A stretch of DNA of 64,000 nt. It comes from an uncultured Ruthenibacterium sp. GTDB taxonomy: Bacteria > Bacillota > Clostridia > Oscillospirales > Ruminococcaceae. A program made the position numbers and the translations under genes. How positions within the stretch are numbered: position 1 is the first letter of the stretch; every line of letters begins with the position of its first letter. Below, in pieces: positions 14,927 through 23,285 of the stretch. The stretch covers positions 1 to 64,000 of the forward strand of contig CAJUMH010000005.1 in the NCBI GenBank assembly GCA_910587145.1, in the 5' to 3' direction. The notes under the pieces were generated by a model that ran no database searches, was not told where the DNA came from, and saw only the letters and a list, made by a program, of their open reading frames with translations.

Positions 14927-16341
14927 TCCGGTTTCCTCCTTCGTTTGCCCCTGCCCAAAATCTGCAGCACTGTGCTCCACAGATCGCGGAAGTTCAGCGC
15001 GGCGATGCACGCAACGATCAGGCCGCACCAGATGGGCCAGTGCGGCACGCGTTTGAGCATCAGCCACGATTCCGCCGCCAGCAGGCCAAAGTTGCAGCAC
15101 AGCTTTTCGGGCGCAAAATCCACACGGATGAGGCCGCGCGTATTGATGGCGCGCAGCAAAAATACCAGAAAATAGCTGACAAAGGTGGCCAGCGCGGCGC
15201 CGTTCACGCCCCAGATGGGGATCAGCTTCCAGTTAAGGATCACATTCACCGCCGCGCCCATCGCCATGGTGCCGAACGAGAGCGTCGAGCGCTTTTCCAC
15301 CATATAGATGCTGTTCAAAAAATTATCAAAGCTGGAAAAGGCCGTTGCCATTGTCAAAAGCGGAATGAACTTCCACCCGATAAAATAATCCTCGCGGTAG
15401 ATCATCATAAACGGCTGCGCCATCAGCACAATGCCGGACGCCGCCAAAAAGATCAGGCTCTGATAGGCGCCGAACACACGGGAAAAAAAGCGTTCGCGCT
15501 CGGCGCTGGCGCCGTCGGTAAACGCCGAGATCTGCCATGCCTCGGTGAAGATTGTGGAGACAATGGACAAAATGGTCGGCAGCTTGTAGCTCGCCCCCAA
15601 AATGGCCGTCCAGGCCGTGCCGTTCTCCAGTATCGCCGCCACAAAAAACTGGTCGCTCGCATTTGTGATCATCCAGAAGATCGACGCGGGCACCAGCGGC
15701 AGCGCATAGCGCAGCATGCGTTTTAAAAGCGCAAAATCGTAGCGTTTAAGATCGATAAAGCGCCATGTTTTGGTAATGCAGAACAAAAACAGCGCGCTCA
15801 GCCCGTCCGCGCAGATGACCGCCAGCAAATAGCCCGTGGGCCCCAGATTCAGCACGCGCAAAAACAGCGCGTAAAAGCCGCAGGTGGTGAGTGTGCACAG
15901 AATGCCGTCGATGGCATACAGGCGGTTCAGCTGGCGCGCGCGGCAGAACTGGCAGTGCAGCGTGCGCAGGCAGCTGATGAGCAGATACAGATATAAAAGC
16001 ACAATGTATTCCCGGAACAGCTTGATCCGGCTTAAAAGCGGATACAGCAGCACCAGCAGCAAAAAGCCCATTCCAATGGCCGTAAGGCCGTTCATATATA
16101 CGGCGCTCCTGCGCACGCCCTTTTCCAGTCCAAACCGAATGACGGCGTTTGCGACGCCAAGGCTGACAACCGGGATCAGCAGGCTCGCACACTGGTTCAG
16201 CAGCTCCTTCACGCCGTTCATTTCCTGTGTTTCAAACCAGTAGCTGAACAGCGGCGCCATCACAAAGCTCAGCAGCTTCGAGGAAAAGGTGCTGATGGCA
16301 AACAGCATTGTATTCGAGACGAGACGCTTATACTTATCCAT
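14923..16341 (-). CDS. Polysaccharide flippase (Wzx/MATE-like, MviN/MurJ superfamily)
   Basis: A 472-aa polytopic membrane protein with about 12-14 hydrophobic segments, typical of lipid-linked oligosaccharide flippases of the polysaccharide_synt family. It starts MDKYKRLVSNTMLFAISTFS, the common N-terminus of clostridial capsule/O-unit transporters, and has the conserved late segment WGVNGAALATFVSYFLVFLLR. It would move undecaprenyl-linked glycans across the membrane. No glycosyltransferase genes lie beside it, unusual for Wzx; the only partner is the coupled C39-like peptidase. A promoter is at 16482-16510, and the leader carries a 21-bp direct repeat. Confidence 0.85.
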   Translation of the reverse strand: MDKYKRLVSNTMLFAISTFSSKLLSFVMAPLFSYWFETQEMNGVKELLNQCASLLIPVVSLGVANAVIRFGLEKGVRRSAVYMNGLTAIGMGFLLLVLLYPLLSRIKLFREYIVLLYLYLLISCLRTLHCQFCRARQLNRLYAIDGILCTLTTCGFYALFLRVLNLGPTGYLLAVICADGLSALFLFCITKTWRFIDLKRYDFALLKRMLRYALPLVPASIFWMITNASDQFFVAAILENGTAWTAILGASYKLPTILSIVSTIFTEAWQISAFTDGASAERERFFSRVFGAYQSLIFLAASGIVLMAQPFMMIYREDYFIGWKFIPLLTMATAFSSFDNFLNSIYMVEKRSTLSFGTMAMGAAVNVILNWKLIPIWGVNGAALATFVSYFLVFLLRAINTRGLIRVDFAPEKLCCNFGLLAAESWLMLKRVPHWPIWCGLIVACIAALNFRDLWSTVLQILGRGKRRRKPE

Positions 16342-16359
16342 ATGCGGCCTCCTTTCGGG

Positions 16360-16410
16360 AAAACTGTCTCGGGAAGATCCTTTTGGAAAAAAACTGTCTC
16401 GGGAAGATCC
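16360..16410. repeat. 21-bp direct repeat in the flippase leader
   Basis: AAAACTGTCTCGGGAAGATC plus one C occurs twice with a 30-bp period (16360-16380, 16390-16410), directly upstream of the flippase ribosome-binding site. Related ACAGTTTT/CCGAAAGG sequences precede sigD and flgG. Another 16-bp direct repeat (CGCCCCGCATTTTGCG) lies at 16515-16530 and 16566-16581. Confidence 0.7.
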
Positions 16411-16481
16411 ATTGCGGAAACGAGCCGAACCGCGGCCTCGCGCCTCTCATGGGTTCCAAAGATAGAAAGCAGATATAGAAT

Positions 16482-16510
16482 AGTATATCACAAATTTTCG
16501 GGGTTGAAAA
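16482..16510 (-). promoter_or_regulatory. Promoter of the flippase-peptidase operon
   Basis: On the minus strand TTTTCA (16510-16505), 17 bp, TATACT (16487-16482). The leader to the start codon at 16341 is about 135 nt and contains the direct repeat. Confidence 0.6.
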
Positions 16511-16586
16511 CCATCGCCCCGCATTTTGCGCATTTTTATAGGCCTGCATTGTGCGCAGTTTTGCGCGCCCCGCATTTTGCGTAATT

Positions 16587-17171
16587 TTACGGTTTTGTGG
16601 GCGCAGGCGCTTTCAGCAGCGTGCGGCGCGCCTTGTAATCCGGCATATACCGTGCCACCACCGCCCAGAACGCGGGGCTGTGATTCGGATGGACAAAGTG
16701 CGCGTATTCGTGCAGCACCACATATTCCGCCGCCGCGCGCGGTTTTTCGGCAAGGCGCAGGTTCAGCGTGATCTGCCGTCTGGCAGGCGCGCATACGCCC
16801 CAGCGGGTTTTCATCTGCCGCACCTTCAGCACCGGGGGCCGACCGTCCAGCACCCGCGCGAACAGCGGAAAAACGGCATCGCTCAGCTCGGTGAACAGCG
16901 CCAGCGCCTCCTCGCACGAAACGGCGCAGGGGCGCTGCGCCTCCGCCTCGGCCGCCAGCACCTGTGCGCGCGCCTTTGCGATCCATTCCGCGCGCCCGGC
17001 CACAAACGCGTCGATGCGCGCGGCCGGCGTGCGGCGCGGTGCCGATACGGCCACGCTGCCGTCCCGGCGGATGCGCAGATTGATATTTTTTACGCGCTTG
17101 CGCGCAAGCTCGTAGCACACGCCGCCCGCGCTGCGCTGCGCTGCCGGATCGTTTTGGTTCGTTTTCTTCAC
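16587..17171 (-). CDS. YgjP-type M48-like zinc metallopeptidase domain protein (DUF45)
   Basis: A soluble protein of 194 aa with the YgjP/DUF45 signature. The zinc site HEYAHFVHPNHSPAFW near residue 150 supplies the HExxH-like pair and a third His, and the family block MKTRWGVCAPARRQITLNLRL precedes it. The start is taken as GTG 17171 with AAGGGGG 8 bp upstream; ATG 17213 would add 14 Pro/Ala-rich residues and lacks a ribosome site. In other bacteria YgjP-like proteins are poorly characterised, so peptidase activity is inferred from the motif. The second Glu-type position of a classical HExxH reads HEYAH, which is intact. Confidence 0.82.
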   Translation of the reverse strand: MKKTNQNDPAAQRSAGGVCYELARKRVKNINLRIRRDGSVAVSAPRRTPAARIDAFVAGRAEWIAKARAQVLAAEAEAQRPCAVSCEEALALFTELSDAVFPLFARVLDGRPPVLKVRQMKTRWGVCAPARRQITLNLRLAEKPRAAAEYVVLHEYAHFVHPNHSPAFWAVVARYMPDYKARRTLLKAPAPTKP

Positions 17172-17426
17172 AGCCTCATCCCCCTTGTCCGACGCCGGCA
17201 CGGCCGGCGGCATGTGGGCGTATGGAACTGCCCTTTTTGTTTTTTACCCGCAGACAGCCGCGCCGCGCGGGAACGGCAGCGCGCCCTTCCCTCCGGGCGC
17301 TGCCCCGATGCACCCGGCCAACCGTTCGGCCGGGTGCGGCGCCTCGCGCTCATCTACAGTGTACCACACAGAAAGACATTTGACAAATCCGCCAAAAAAA
17401 GCATCGTTTTTTCTCTTTGTTTGTGC

Positions 17427-17481
17427 TTGACAGAATACGAGATGTAGTGCGATAATAATAATCACTATCCATATTTTGTGG
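17427..17481 (+). promoter_or_regulatory. nrdD promoter with two NrdR-like boxes
   Basis: TTGACA (17427-17432), 18 bp, GATAAT (17451-17456). Two 16-mers resembling the NrdR box ACACTATATATAGTGT lie at 17435-17450 (ATACGAGATGTAGTGC, 11/16) and 17466-17481 (TATCCATATTTTGTGG, 10/16). Their start-to-start distance of 31 bp is the usual three-helical-turn spacing. The first covers the promoter spacer and the second the transcription start, as expected for repression by NrdR. Confidence 0.65.
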
Positions 17482-17699
17482 GTTCTGGACATACTAAACC
17501 TGTGAGCGCCAAGGCTGCCGCGGTGTATGCGCAGCGGTAAAGGCCCGGCGCTGCCTGTTTGCCTGCAAGGCTGCCCGGCCGGAAAATCTGCGGGGAAAAC
17601 GCGCCAAAAAGCCTTTCCCACAGGCGTTCTGCCGCATGCGGAGCGTTCGTTGTTCAGCATCTGCGTGAGTCTGGGAAAAACAGGGATCGGGGGAAATTC
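17482..17699 (+). other. Long GC-rich nrdD leader
   Basis: Roughly 215 nt between the promoter and the nrdD start without a supported gene. It is rich in complementary G/C blocks (AAGGCTGCC twice; GCCGCATGCGG) and could fold, but no known riboswitch (including the cobalamin core with its GCCACTG box) was recognised. Confidence 0.35.
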
Positions 17700-19976
17700 A
17701 TGATCAAAAGCATCATCAAGCGCGACGGGCGCATGGTACTGTACGACGAAAGCAAGATCGCATCGGCGATTTTACGGGCAATGGAGGCTGCGCAGGAGGG
17801 CAATGCCTCCGAGGCGGCTCATGTTGCAAACGCGGTGGAAGCGGCACTGGAACGGCAGGGCGGCGAGGCGCCGCCCAAGATTGAGCAGATCCAGGACGAG
17901 GTAGAGACTCAGCTGATGCGTATGGGCTTTGACGCCGCGGCGAAAAAGTTTATTTTGTATCGTGCCTCTCGCACCCGCGTGCGCGAGATGAACACGCATC
18001 TGATGAAGGTATTCAACGAGCTGACACATGCCGATGCCACCGACAGCGACATCAAGCGCAGCAACGCCAACATCGACGGCGATACGCCGATGGGCACGAT
18101 GCTGCAGTACGGCAGCGAGGCCGCGAAGGATTACTATGATAAATATCTGCTCTCGCCCGAGCAGAGCCGCGCGCACCGCGAGGGGTGGATCCACATCCAC
18201 GATTTTGATTTTTACGCGCTCACCACCACCTGCTGCCAGATCGATCTGTTAAAACTGTTCAAGAACGGCTTTTCCACCGGGCACGGCTTTTTGCGCGAGC
18301 CCAACGATATTCAAAGCTATTCGGCGCTGGCCTGCATCGCCATCCAATCGAACCAGAACGATCAGCACGGCGGCCAGAGCATTGTAAATTTCGATTACGG
18401 GCTTGCGCCGGGCGTAGCCAAAACCTACCGCAAGCGGTACCGCGTCAATCTGCACAAGGCGCTGGAGCTGCTGGCACCCGAGGCGGGCGTAACGCGGGAC
18501 GAGGTGCAGGCGCTGCTGGAGACGTTGGCCGAAAAAGGTCTTTGCCCGCAGCTGGCCACCGATCTGGATTACCTGCGCGCCGAAACCCAGGCGCTGACGC
18601 CGCGCGTGGGCGCGGACGCGGCCAAAAAGGCGCAGGCGTTCGCGCTGAAGGAATCCGAGGCCGAAACAGAAAAGGCCACCTATCAGGCGATGGAAGCGCT
18701 GATCCACAATCTGAACACGATGCACTCGCGCGCGGGCGCGCAGACGCCGTTCTCCTCCATCAACTACGGCACCGATACCAGCCCCGAGGGACGCATGGTG
18801 ATGCGCAACGTGCTGCTTGCAACGGACGCGGGCCTGGGCCACGGTGAAACGCCGATTTTCCCCATCCAGATCTTCCGCGTGAAGGAGGGCATCAACTATA
18901 ACCCCGGCGACCCGAACTACGATCTGTTCCGGCTTTCGTGCAAGGTGAGCGCGAAGCGCCTGTTCCCGAACTTCAGCTTTATCGACAGCCCGTTCAATCT
19001 GCAATACTACAAGCCCGGCCACCCCGAAACCGAGGTTTCCTATATGGGCTGCCGCACCCGCGTAATGGGCAACATCTACGATCCCACGCAGGAAATTGCG
19101 AACGGCCGCGGCAACCTGAGCTTTACCTCCATCAACCTGCCGCGCCTTGCCATCGATAGCAAGGGCAGCGAAACGGTGTTCTACGAAAAGCTGAAGAGCA
19201 TGATGGATCTGGTGATCCAGCAGCTGGACGACCGCTATGCGATCCAAAGCAAAAAGCGCGTGATGAATTTTCCGTTCCTGATGGGGCAGGGCGTTTGGCT
19301 GGACAGCGAAAAGCTTGGGCCGCATGACGAGGTGGGCGAGGTGCTCAAACACGGCACGCTGAGCGTCGGTTTCATCGGCCTGGCCGAAACACTGGTGGCG
19401 CTGTACGGCCATCACCACGGCGAAAGCGAGGAAATGCAGCAGAAGGGCCTTGCCATTGTGCGGTATATGCGCGAATATCTGGATGCGCGCAGCCGCCGCA
19501 CGCACATGAACTATACGCTGCTGGCCACCCCGGCCGAAGGGCTTTCGGGCCGCTTTGTCGGCATGGACCGCGCGCGCTACGGTGTGCTGCCCGGTATTAC
19601 GGATAGGGAATATTACACCAACTCATTCCACATTCCCGTATATTACAGCATCTCGGCCTACGATAAGATCCGCAAAGAAGCGCCCTATCACGCGCTCACA
19701 AACGCCGGGCACATCAGCTATGTGGAGCTGGACGGCGACACGGCCAACAATCTGGAGGCGTTTGAAGGCATTGTGCGCTGCATGCACGATTGCGGCATCG
19801 GCTACGGCAGCATCAACCATCCTGTAGACCGCGACCCCATCTGCGGCTATGTGGGTGTCATCGGCGAGGTTTGCCCCCGCTGCGGCCGCCGCGAGGGCGA
19901 AGCCATCCCGCCCGAGCGCATTCAGGAGCTGCGCAAGCTGTACCCCGGCGCGTTTCACCCATGCGGTTGCGAATGA
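17700..19976 (+). CDS. nrdD: Anaerobic ribonucleoside-triphosphate reductase, catalytic chain without the glycyl-radical tail
   Basis: 758 aa. Class III reductase, converting NTPs to dNTPs by radical chemistry without oxygen. An N-terminal ATP-cone (about residues 1-95; IKRDGRMVLYDESKIASAI) gives allosteric control. The barrel carries family blocks HIHDFDFYALTTTCCQIDL, NNINYGTDTSPEG-like FSSINYGTDTSPEG, SYMGCRTRVMGN and GRGNLSFTSINLPRLAI. The end reads ICGYVGVIGEVCPRCGRREGE and then diverges, closing with HPCGCE. In ordinary NrdD proteins the CPxCG block runs straight into RRITGYLVG with the radical glycine; that part is missing here and is encoded by the next gene. ATG 17700 follows CGGGGGAAA. 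Controlled by NrdR-like boxes. Confidence 0.93.
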   Translation: MIKSIIKRDGRMVLYDESKIASAILRAMEAAQEGNASEAAHVANAVEAALERQGGEAPPKIEQIQDEVETQLMRMGFDAAAKKFILYRASRTRVREMNTHLMKVFNELTHADATDSDIKRSNANIDGDTPMGTMLQYGSEAAKDYYDKYLLSPEQSRAHREGWIHIHDFDFYALTTTCCQIDLLKLFKNGFSTGHGFLREPNDIQSYSALACIAIQSNQNDQHGGQSIVNFDYGLAPGVAKTYRKRYRVNLHKALELLAPEAGVTRDEVQALLETLAEKGLCPQLATDLDYLRAETQALTPRVGADAAKKAQAFALKESEAETEKATYQAMEALIHNLNTMHSRAGAQTPFSSINYGTDTSPEGRMVMRNVLLATDAGLGHGETPIFPIQIFRVKEGINYNPGDPNYDLFRLSCKVSAKRLFPNFSFIDSPFNLQYYKPGHPETEVSYMGCRTRVMGNIYDPTQEIANGRGNLSFTSINLPRLAIDSKGSETVFYEKLKSMMDLVIQQLDDRYAIQSKKRVMNFPFLMGQGVWLDSEKLGPHDEVGEVLKHGTLSVGFIGLAETLVALYGHHHGESEEMQQKGLAIVRYMREYLDARSRRTHMNYTLLATPAEGLSGRFVGMDRARYGVLPGITDREYYTNSFHIPVYYSISAYDKIRKEAPYHALTNAGHISYVELDGDTANNLEAFEGIVRCMHDCGIGYGSINHPVDRDPICGYVGVIGEVCPRCGRREGEAIPPERIQELRKLYPGAFHPCGCE

Positions 19977-20133
19977 GCGGCTCCGCACCGGAGAGCTTCC
20001 CTGCATCGGATCCCGATTCATTCGGGTCATCAGGATATGCTTTATCCGGATACGCTTCCCCGCCGGACAGGAAAGGCTTTTGATAAAGCATTTACAGCGG
20101 TTCCAACACAAATACCAATAGGAGGAATGTATT

Positions 20134-20295
20134 ATGGCACAAATCGAAACAAACATCGAAGCGAAAAACGGCAAGGGCGTGGGCTTTGAGCGCATCCGCC
20201 GCATTACCGGGTATCTTGTAGGCACGCTCGACCGCTTCAACGACGCCAAGCGTGCCGAAGAGCGCGACCGTGTAAAGCACGGCATGGAGCACTGA
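20134..20295 (+). CDS. Stand-alone glycyl-radical domain of anaerobic NTP reductase
   Basis: A 53-aa protein with an excellent ribosome site (AGGAGG before ATG 20134). After a 17-residue lead, FERIRRITGYLVGTL and FNDAKRAEERDRVKH reproduce the normal C-terminus of NrdD; Gly26 in ITGYLVG corresponds to the glycine that carries the radical after activation by NrdG. It sits 157 bp after the large nrdD chain, in another frame, and three bases before nrdG. Its own strong initiation signal argues for a real separate subunit rather than a sequencing frameshift. It may complement the large chain as a swappable radical cofactor, by analogy with GrcA/YfiD for pyruvate formate-lyase. Confidence 0.85.
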   Translation: MAQIETNIEAKNGKGVGFERIRRITGYLVGTLDRFNDAKRAEERDRVKHGMEH

Positions 20296-20298
20296 GCC

Positions 20299-20832
20299 TT
20301 GGACGACGCTCTTATCAACGCGGCGGGGATCATGGAGGATTCCATCGTTGACGGCCCGGGCCTGCGCACGGCGATTTTTGCGCAGGGCTGCCCGCGCCGC
20401 TGCGAGGGCTGCCACAACCCGCAAAGCCACGCGTTCGGCACGGGAACGGATTGGACGGTGGAAGATCTCTTCGCACACATCCGCAAAAACCCCATCGTAC
20501 GCGGCGTCACCTTTTCGGGCGGCGAGCCGTTCAGCCAGGCCGCGCCGTTCGCGCGGCTGGCACGGATGCTCAAAGAGGCCGGCTACGAGGTAGCCGCATA
20601 CACCGGCTATACGTTCGAGGAGCTGGCAGGCAGTGGTTCGCCCGCGCAGAAGGCTTTGCTCGAAACGCTGGATATCCTCATCGACGGCGAATTCATCCTC
20701 GCGCAGCGCAATTTGGATCTGCGCTTTCGCGGCAGCGCTAATCAGCGCATTTTAGACGTGCCGCGCAGCCTTGCCGCAGGCAAGGCCGTGTGGTGCACTG
20801 CAGAGCGCTGGGTGGGCGCGCGGGAGGCCTGA
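20299..20832 (+). CDS. nrdG: Anaerobic ribonucleotide reductase activating enzyme
   Basis: A 177-aa radical-SAM activase. The [4Fe-4S]-binding motif CPRRCEGC (CX3CX2C) lies near residues 31-38, preceded by SIVDGPGLRTAIFAQG, and the SAM-binding segment GVTFSGGEPFSQ is near 70. It cleaves S-adenosylmethionine to generate the glycyl radical on its partner, here presumably Gly26 of the 53-aa peptide. TTG 20299 is chosen because the family N-terminus (INAAGIMEDSIVDG) needs it and GGAG lies 9 bp upstream within the end of the peptide gene; ATG 20332 would truncate it. Only 3 bp separate it from the radical-domain gene. Confidence 0.93.
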   Translation: MDDALINAAGIMEDSIVDGPGLRTAIFAQGCPRRCEGCHNPQSHAFGTGTDWTVEDLFAHIRKNPIVRGVTFSGGEPFSQAAPFARLARMLKEAGYEVAAYTGYTFEELAGSGSPAQKALLETLDILIDGEFILAQRNLDLRFRGSANQRILDVPRSLAAGKAVWCTAERWVGAREA

Positions 20833-20903
20833 GCATTGCGGCAGAGAGATATCCCCGGCGGCGGCTTGCCGCTTTTGTCCGCGCAATAAAATAAAGAACT
20901 GCA

Positions 20904-20943
20904 AAAAGCCTGCCCGGGCGTGATTCCCGGGCAGGCTTTTTTG
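20904..20943 (+). terminator. Terminator of the nrd operon
   Basis: Stem AAAAGCCTGCCCGGG (20904-20918) / CCCGGGCAGGCTTTT (20926-20940) with T-run to 20942, 70 bp after nrdG. Confidence 0.85.
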
Positions 20944-20985
20944 CCGCAGGCTGGGGGCCGCTGTCAGCGGCTCTTTTTCGATAGG

Positions 20986-21021
20986 CAAAAAACCAGCCCC
21001 CGCCGTGTGGCAGGGGCTGTA
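20986..21021 (-). terminator. Terminator of the ABC ATPase gene
   Basis: On the minus strand CAGCCCCTGCC / GGCGGGGGCTG followed by GTTTTTTG, 15 bp beyond the stop codon of the ATPase gene. Confidence 0.75.
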
Positions 21022-21035
21022 TGTTTGGCCTGAAA

Positions 21036-22145
21036 TCAGTTCAGGATGGCCAGCTCGGTCTCGGGATCGAACAGGTGCAGCTTCTTCGTGTTGATCGCAA
21101 CCTTCACATCGCTGCCGTTCTTGGCGGTGCTGGTGGGGTTCACGCGCGCCGTCATCTTGTAATCCTTGTACTCGAGGTACAGATAGATCTCGGAGCCCAT
21201 CAGCTCGGAAACTTCAACATGCGCGGTGAGTGTGGCATCCTTGTGCTTCGCCATAAACTCGTCGTCGTCTTTGATATCCTCGGGACGAATGCCAGCCTTG
21301 ATCTTCTTGCCGACATACTCGGGCAGCTTGGAGGTATCCTTCGCCGGGTCGATCAGCAGCTTATCGCCGCCCAGATCCACGAAGTAGTTGGCGCCCTCTT
21401 TGAGGAGCGTAGCATCCAGGAAGTTCATCTGCGGGCTGCCGATGAAGCCGGCCACGAACATGTTGCACGGATAATCGTACAGGTTTTGCGGCGTATCCAC
21501 CTGCTGCACCACGCCGTCCTTCATTACCACAATGCGGTCGCCCATCGTCATGGCCTCGGTCTGGTCGTGCGTAACATAGATGAACGTGGTGCCCAGCTTC
21601 TGGTGCAGCTTGATGATCTCGGTGCGCATCGAGGTACGCAGCTTGGCATCGAGGTTGGAGAGCGGCTCGTCGAGCAGGAACACGGCCGGGTTACGAACCA
21701 TGGCGCGGCCCAGAGCAACACGCTGGCGCTGGCCGCCGGACAGAGCCTTCGGCTTGCGGTCGAGCAGGTGCTCGATATCCAGAACACGGGCGGCCTCGCG
21801 CACGCGTTTATCAATTTCGTCCTTCGGCGTCTTGCGCAGCTCCAGACCAAACGCCATGTTCTTGTAAACCGTCATGTGCGGATACAGTGCGTAGTTCTGG
21901 AACACCATCGCGATATCGCGATCCTTCGGGGGAACATCGTTCACCAGACGGTCGCCGATGTACAGCTCGCCCTTGGAGATCTCCTCCAGGCCGGCGATCA
22001 TACGCAGGGTGGTGGATTTACCGCAGCCGGAAGGGCCTACGAGGATGATAAACTCTTTGTCCTCGATTTCCAGATTAAAATCGGAAACCGCGGTAACATC
22101 GCCCGGATAGATCTTGTAAATGTGGCGCAAACTAATGCCTGCCAT
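21036..22145 (-). CDS. ugpC: Carbohydrate ABC transporter ATP-binding protein (UgpC/MsmX type)
   Basis: A 369-aa ATPase of CUT1 sugar importers. Walker A GPSGCGKST (about 38-46), Q-loop AMVFQNYALYPHM, signature LSGGQRQR, Walker B VFLLDEP and switch THDQTEAM are intact, and a C-terminal OB-like MalK regulatory region follows (KAGIRPEDI). It energises uptake of sugars or glycerol phosphates through partner permeases. No permease or binding-protein gene is nearby, so it probably serves several transporters, as MsmX/MsmK do. Monocistronic; divergent from an AraC regulator and near nagB, which fits amino-sugar use. Confidence 0.92.
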   Translation of the reverse strand: MAGISLRHIYKIYPGDVTAVSDFNLEIEDKEFIILVGPSGCGKSTTLRMIAGLEEISKGELYIGDRLVNDVPPKDRDIAMVFQNYALYPHMTVYKNMAFGLELRKTPKDEIDKRVREAARVLDIEHLLDRKPKALSGGQRQRVALGRAMVRNPAVFLLDEPLSNLDAKLRTSMRTEIIKLHQKLGTTFIYVTHDQTEAMTMGDRIVVMKDGVVQQVDTPQNLYDYPCNMFVAGFIGSPQMNFLDATLLKEGANYFVDLGGDKLLIDPAKDTSKLPEYVGKKIKAGIRPEDIKDDDEFMAKHKDATLTAHVEVSELMGSEIYLYLEYKDYKMTARVNPTSTAKNGSDVKVAINTKKLHLFDPETELAILN

Positions 22146-22213
22146 GGGAATCTACCTCCATATGCTTTGTATTTTATTGATATTGCTTGACGGACTCTTC
22201 CGTCGATACTATA

Positions 22214-22242
22214 ATCATAACAGAGGTTTGTGCGAATTGAAA
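22214..22242 (-). promoter_or_regulatory. Promoter of ugpC
   Basis: On the minus strand TTTCAA (22242-22237), 17 bp, TATGAT (22219-22214). It lies in the 112-bp divergent region shared with the araC-type gene, whose own start is only 16 bp away. Confidence 0.55.
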
Positions 22243-22257
22243 TGGTAAAATATTGAT

Positions 22258-23178
22258 ATGGAGTGGAGATTATTGCTTTTTGATCCAAACCTTGTTTGCG
22301 CACCGGTATTTTGCCGGCAGGCCGAGGGAGAGCAGCCCGCCGCGTTTCCCCGGGCGCCTTTTGTGGTGGTGCTGGTAAGCAGCGGCCGCGCCGCGCTGAC
22401 GGCGGACGGCAAGCCGGCGCTGCTGGCAGCGGGCGGTTTGCTGCTGGCGGCGGATGTCTCTGTGGAGGCCACGCCCGCCGGGGCCTGTCACCTGCTGGCG
22501 GCAGGCTTTTCCGGCACCGCCGCCGTCGCGCTGGCCGGCGCGCTGGCCGAGCCGCTTACCAGCGACTGCGGCGCCTGCCCGCTGGCGGCGCAGCTGCTGG
22601 GCGAGCTGGCGGCGCACCTGCCGGCCGGCGCGGCGTCTGCAAATAGCGCAGGCGGTATGGAACGCGCGGGCACCGCGGGGGAAGACACCGCCTGCGACGA
22701 AAGAAGCGCAGAAAGCATCCCACAGGCCGCAGCGGAAACCGGCGCGCTGTGCTACCGCATTCTGTGCGCGCTGGCCGGCGCGGATACGGCAGCGCCGCGC
22801 CTGCCGCCGCTGGTGGCCGACGCGGTGCTGGCCATCCGCCAGAATTACGCGGGCCTTTATGGCGTAGAGGAATTGAGCGATCAGCTCGGCGTGAGCAAAA
22901 GCCATCTGGTGCGCGTATTTTCCGCCGAAATGGGCATGGGCCCAGGGCAATACCTTACGGCCGTGCGCATCGAGGCGGCCAAATCTCTGCTGGCGCGGCG
23001 CGATTATCCGCTGGAGGTGGTGGCCACGCTGTGCGGCTTTTCGGGCGCGAATTACCTGTGCAAGGTGTTTAAAAAGCACACAGGGCTTACGCCCGCCGCC
23101 TTCCGCGTACAGAACGCGGGCCAGCCGCAGGGACACGGCGGCGCGGTAAGCGAGCTGGAGCAAAGCCTGTATACGTGA
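22258..23178 (+). CDS. AraC family transcriptional regulator
   Basis: 306 aa. The C-terminal ~100 residues form a double helix-turn-helix (IRQNYAGLYGVEELSDQLGV, then SKSHLVRVFSAEMGMGPGQY and the second helix pair ARRDYPLEVVATLCGFSGAN). The first ~190 residues look like a cupin-type sensor followed by an Ala/Gly-rich spacer of low complexity. ATG 22258 has no ribosome site; with TAAAAT at 22246-22251 the message could be nearly leaderless, or the start may be an internal GTG/TTG. It is divergent from ugpC and upstream of nagB on the same strand, so control of sugar uptake or amino-sugar catabolism is a reasonable guess. Confidence 0.83.
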   Translation: MEWRLLLFDPNLVCAPVFCRQAEGEQPAAFPRAPFVVVLVSSGRAALTADGKPALLAAGGLLLAADVSVEATPAGACHLLAAGFSGTAAVALAGALAEPLTSDCGACPLAAQLLGELAAHLPAGAASANSAGGMERAGTAGEDTACDERSAESIPQAAAETGALCYRILCALAGADTAAPRLPPLVADAVLAIRQNYAGLYGVEELSDQLGVSKSHLVRVFSAEMGMGPGQYLTAVRIEAAKSLLARRDYPLEVVATLCGFSGANYLCKVFKKHTGLTPAAFRVQNAGQPQGHGGAVSELEQSLYT

Positions 23179-23285
23179 TCCCCTTCACAGTTCCTCGCGG
23201 AATGGTTTTCAATCTGCTCGCGGATCGCCGCCGCGCCAAAAAGCAGCCGCAGCATTTTGTGCAAAAGAAAAATGTTTTCACCCCC

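Noticed and set aside
17482-17699. Cobalamin or other riboswitch in the nrdD leader
   Set aside because: The leader is long and GC-rich, but none of the conserved core boxes could be found.
19960-20140. NrdD split as a simple sequencing frameshift
   Set aside because: A single indel cannot explain it: 157 bp of non-matching sequence lie between the parts and the second part has its own strong ribosome site.
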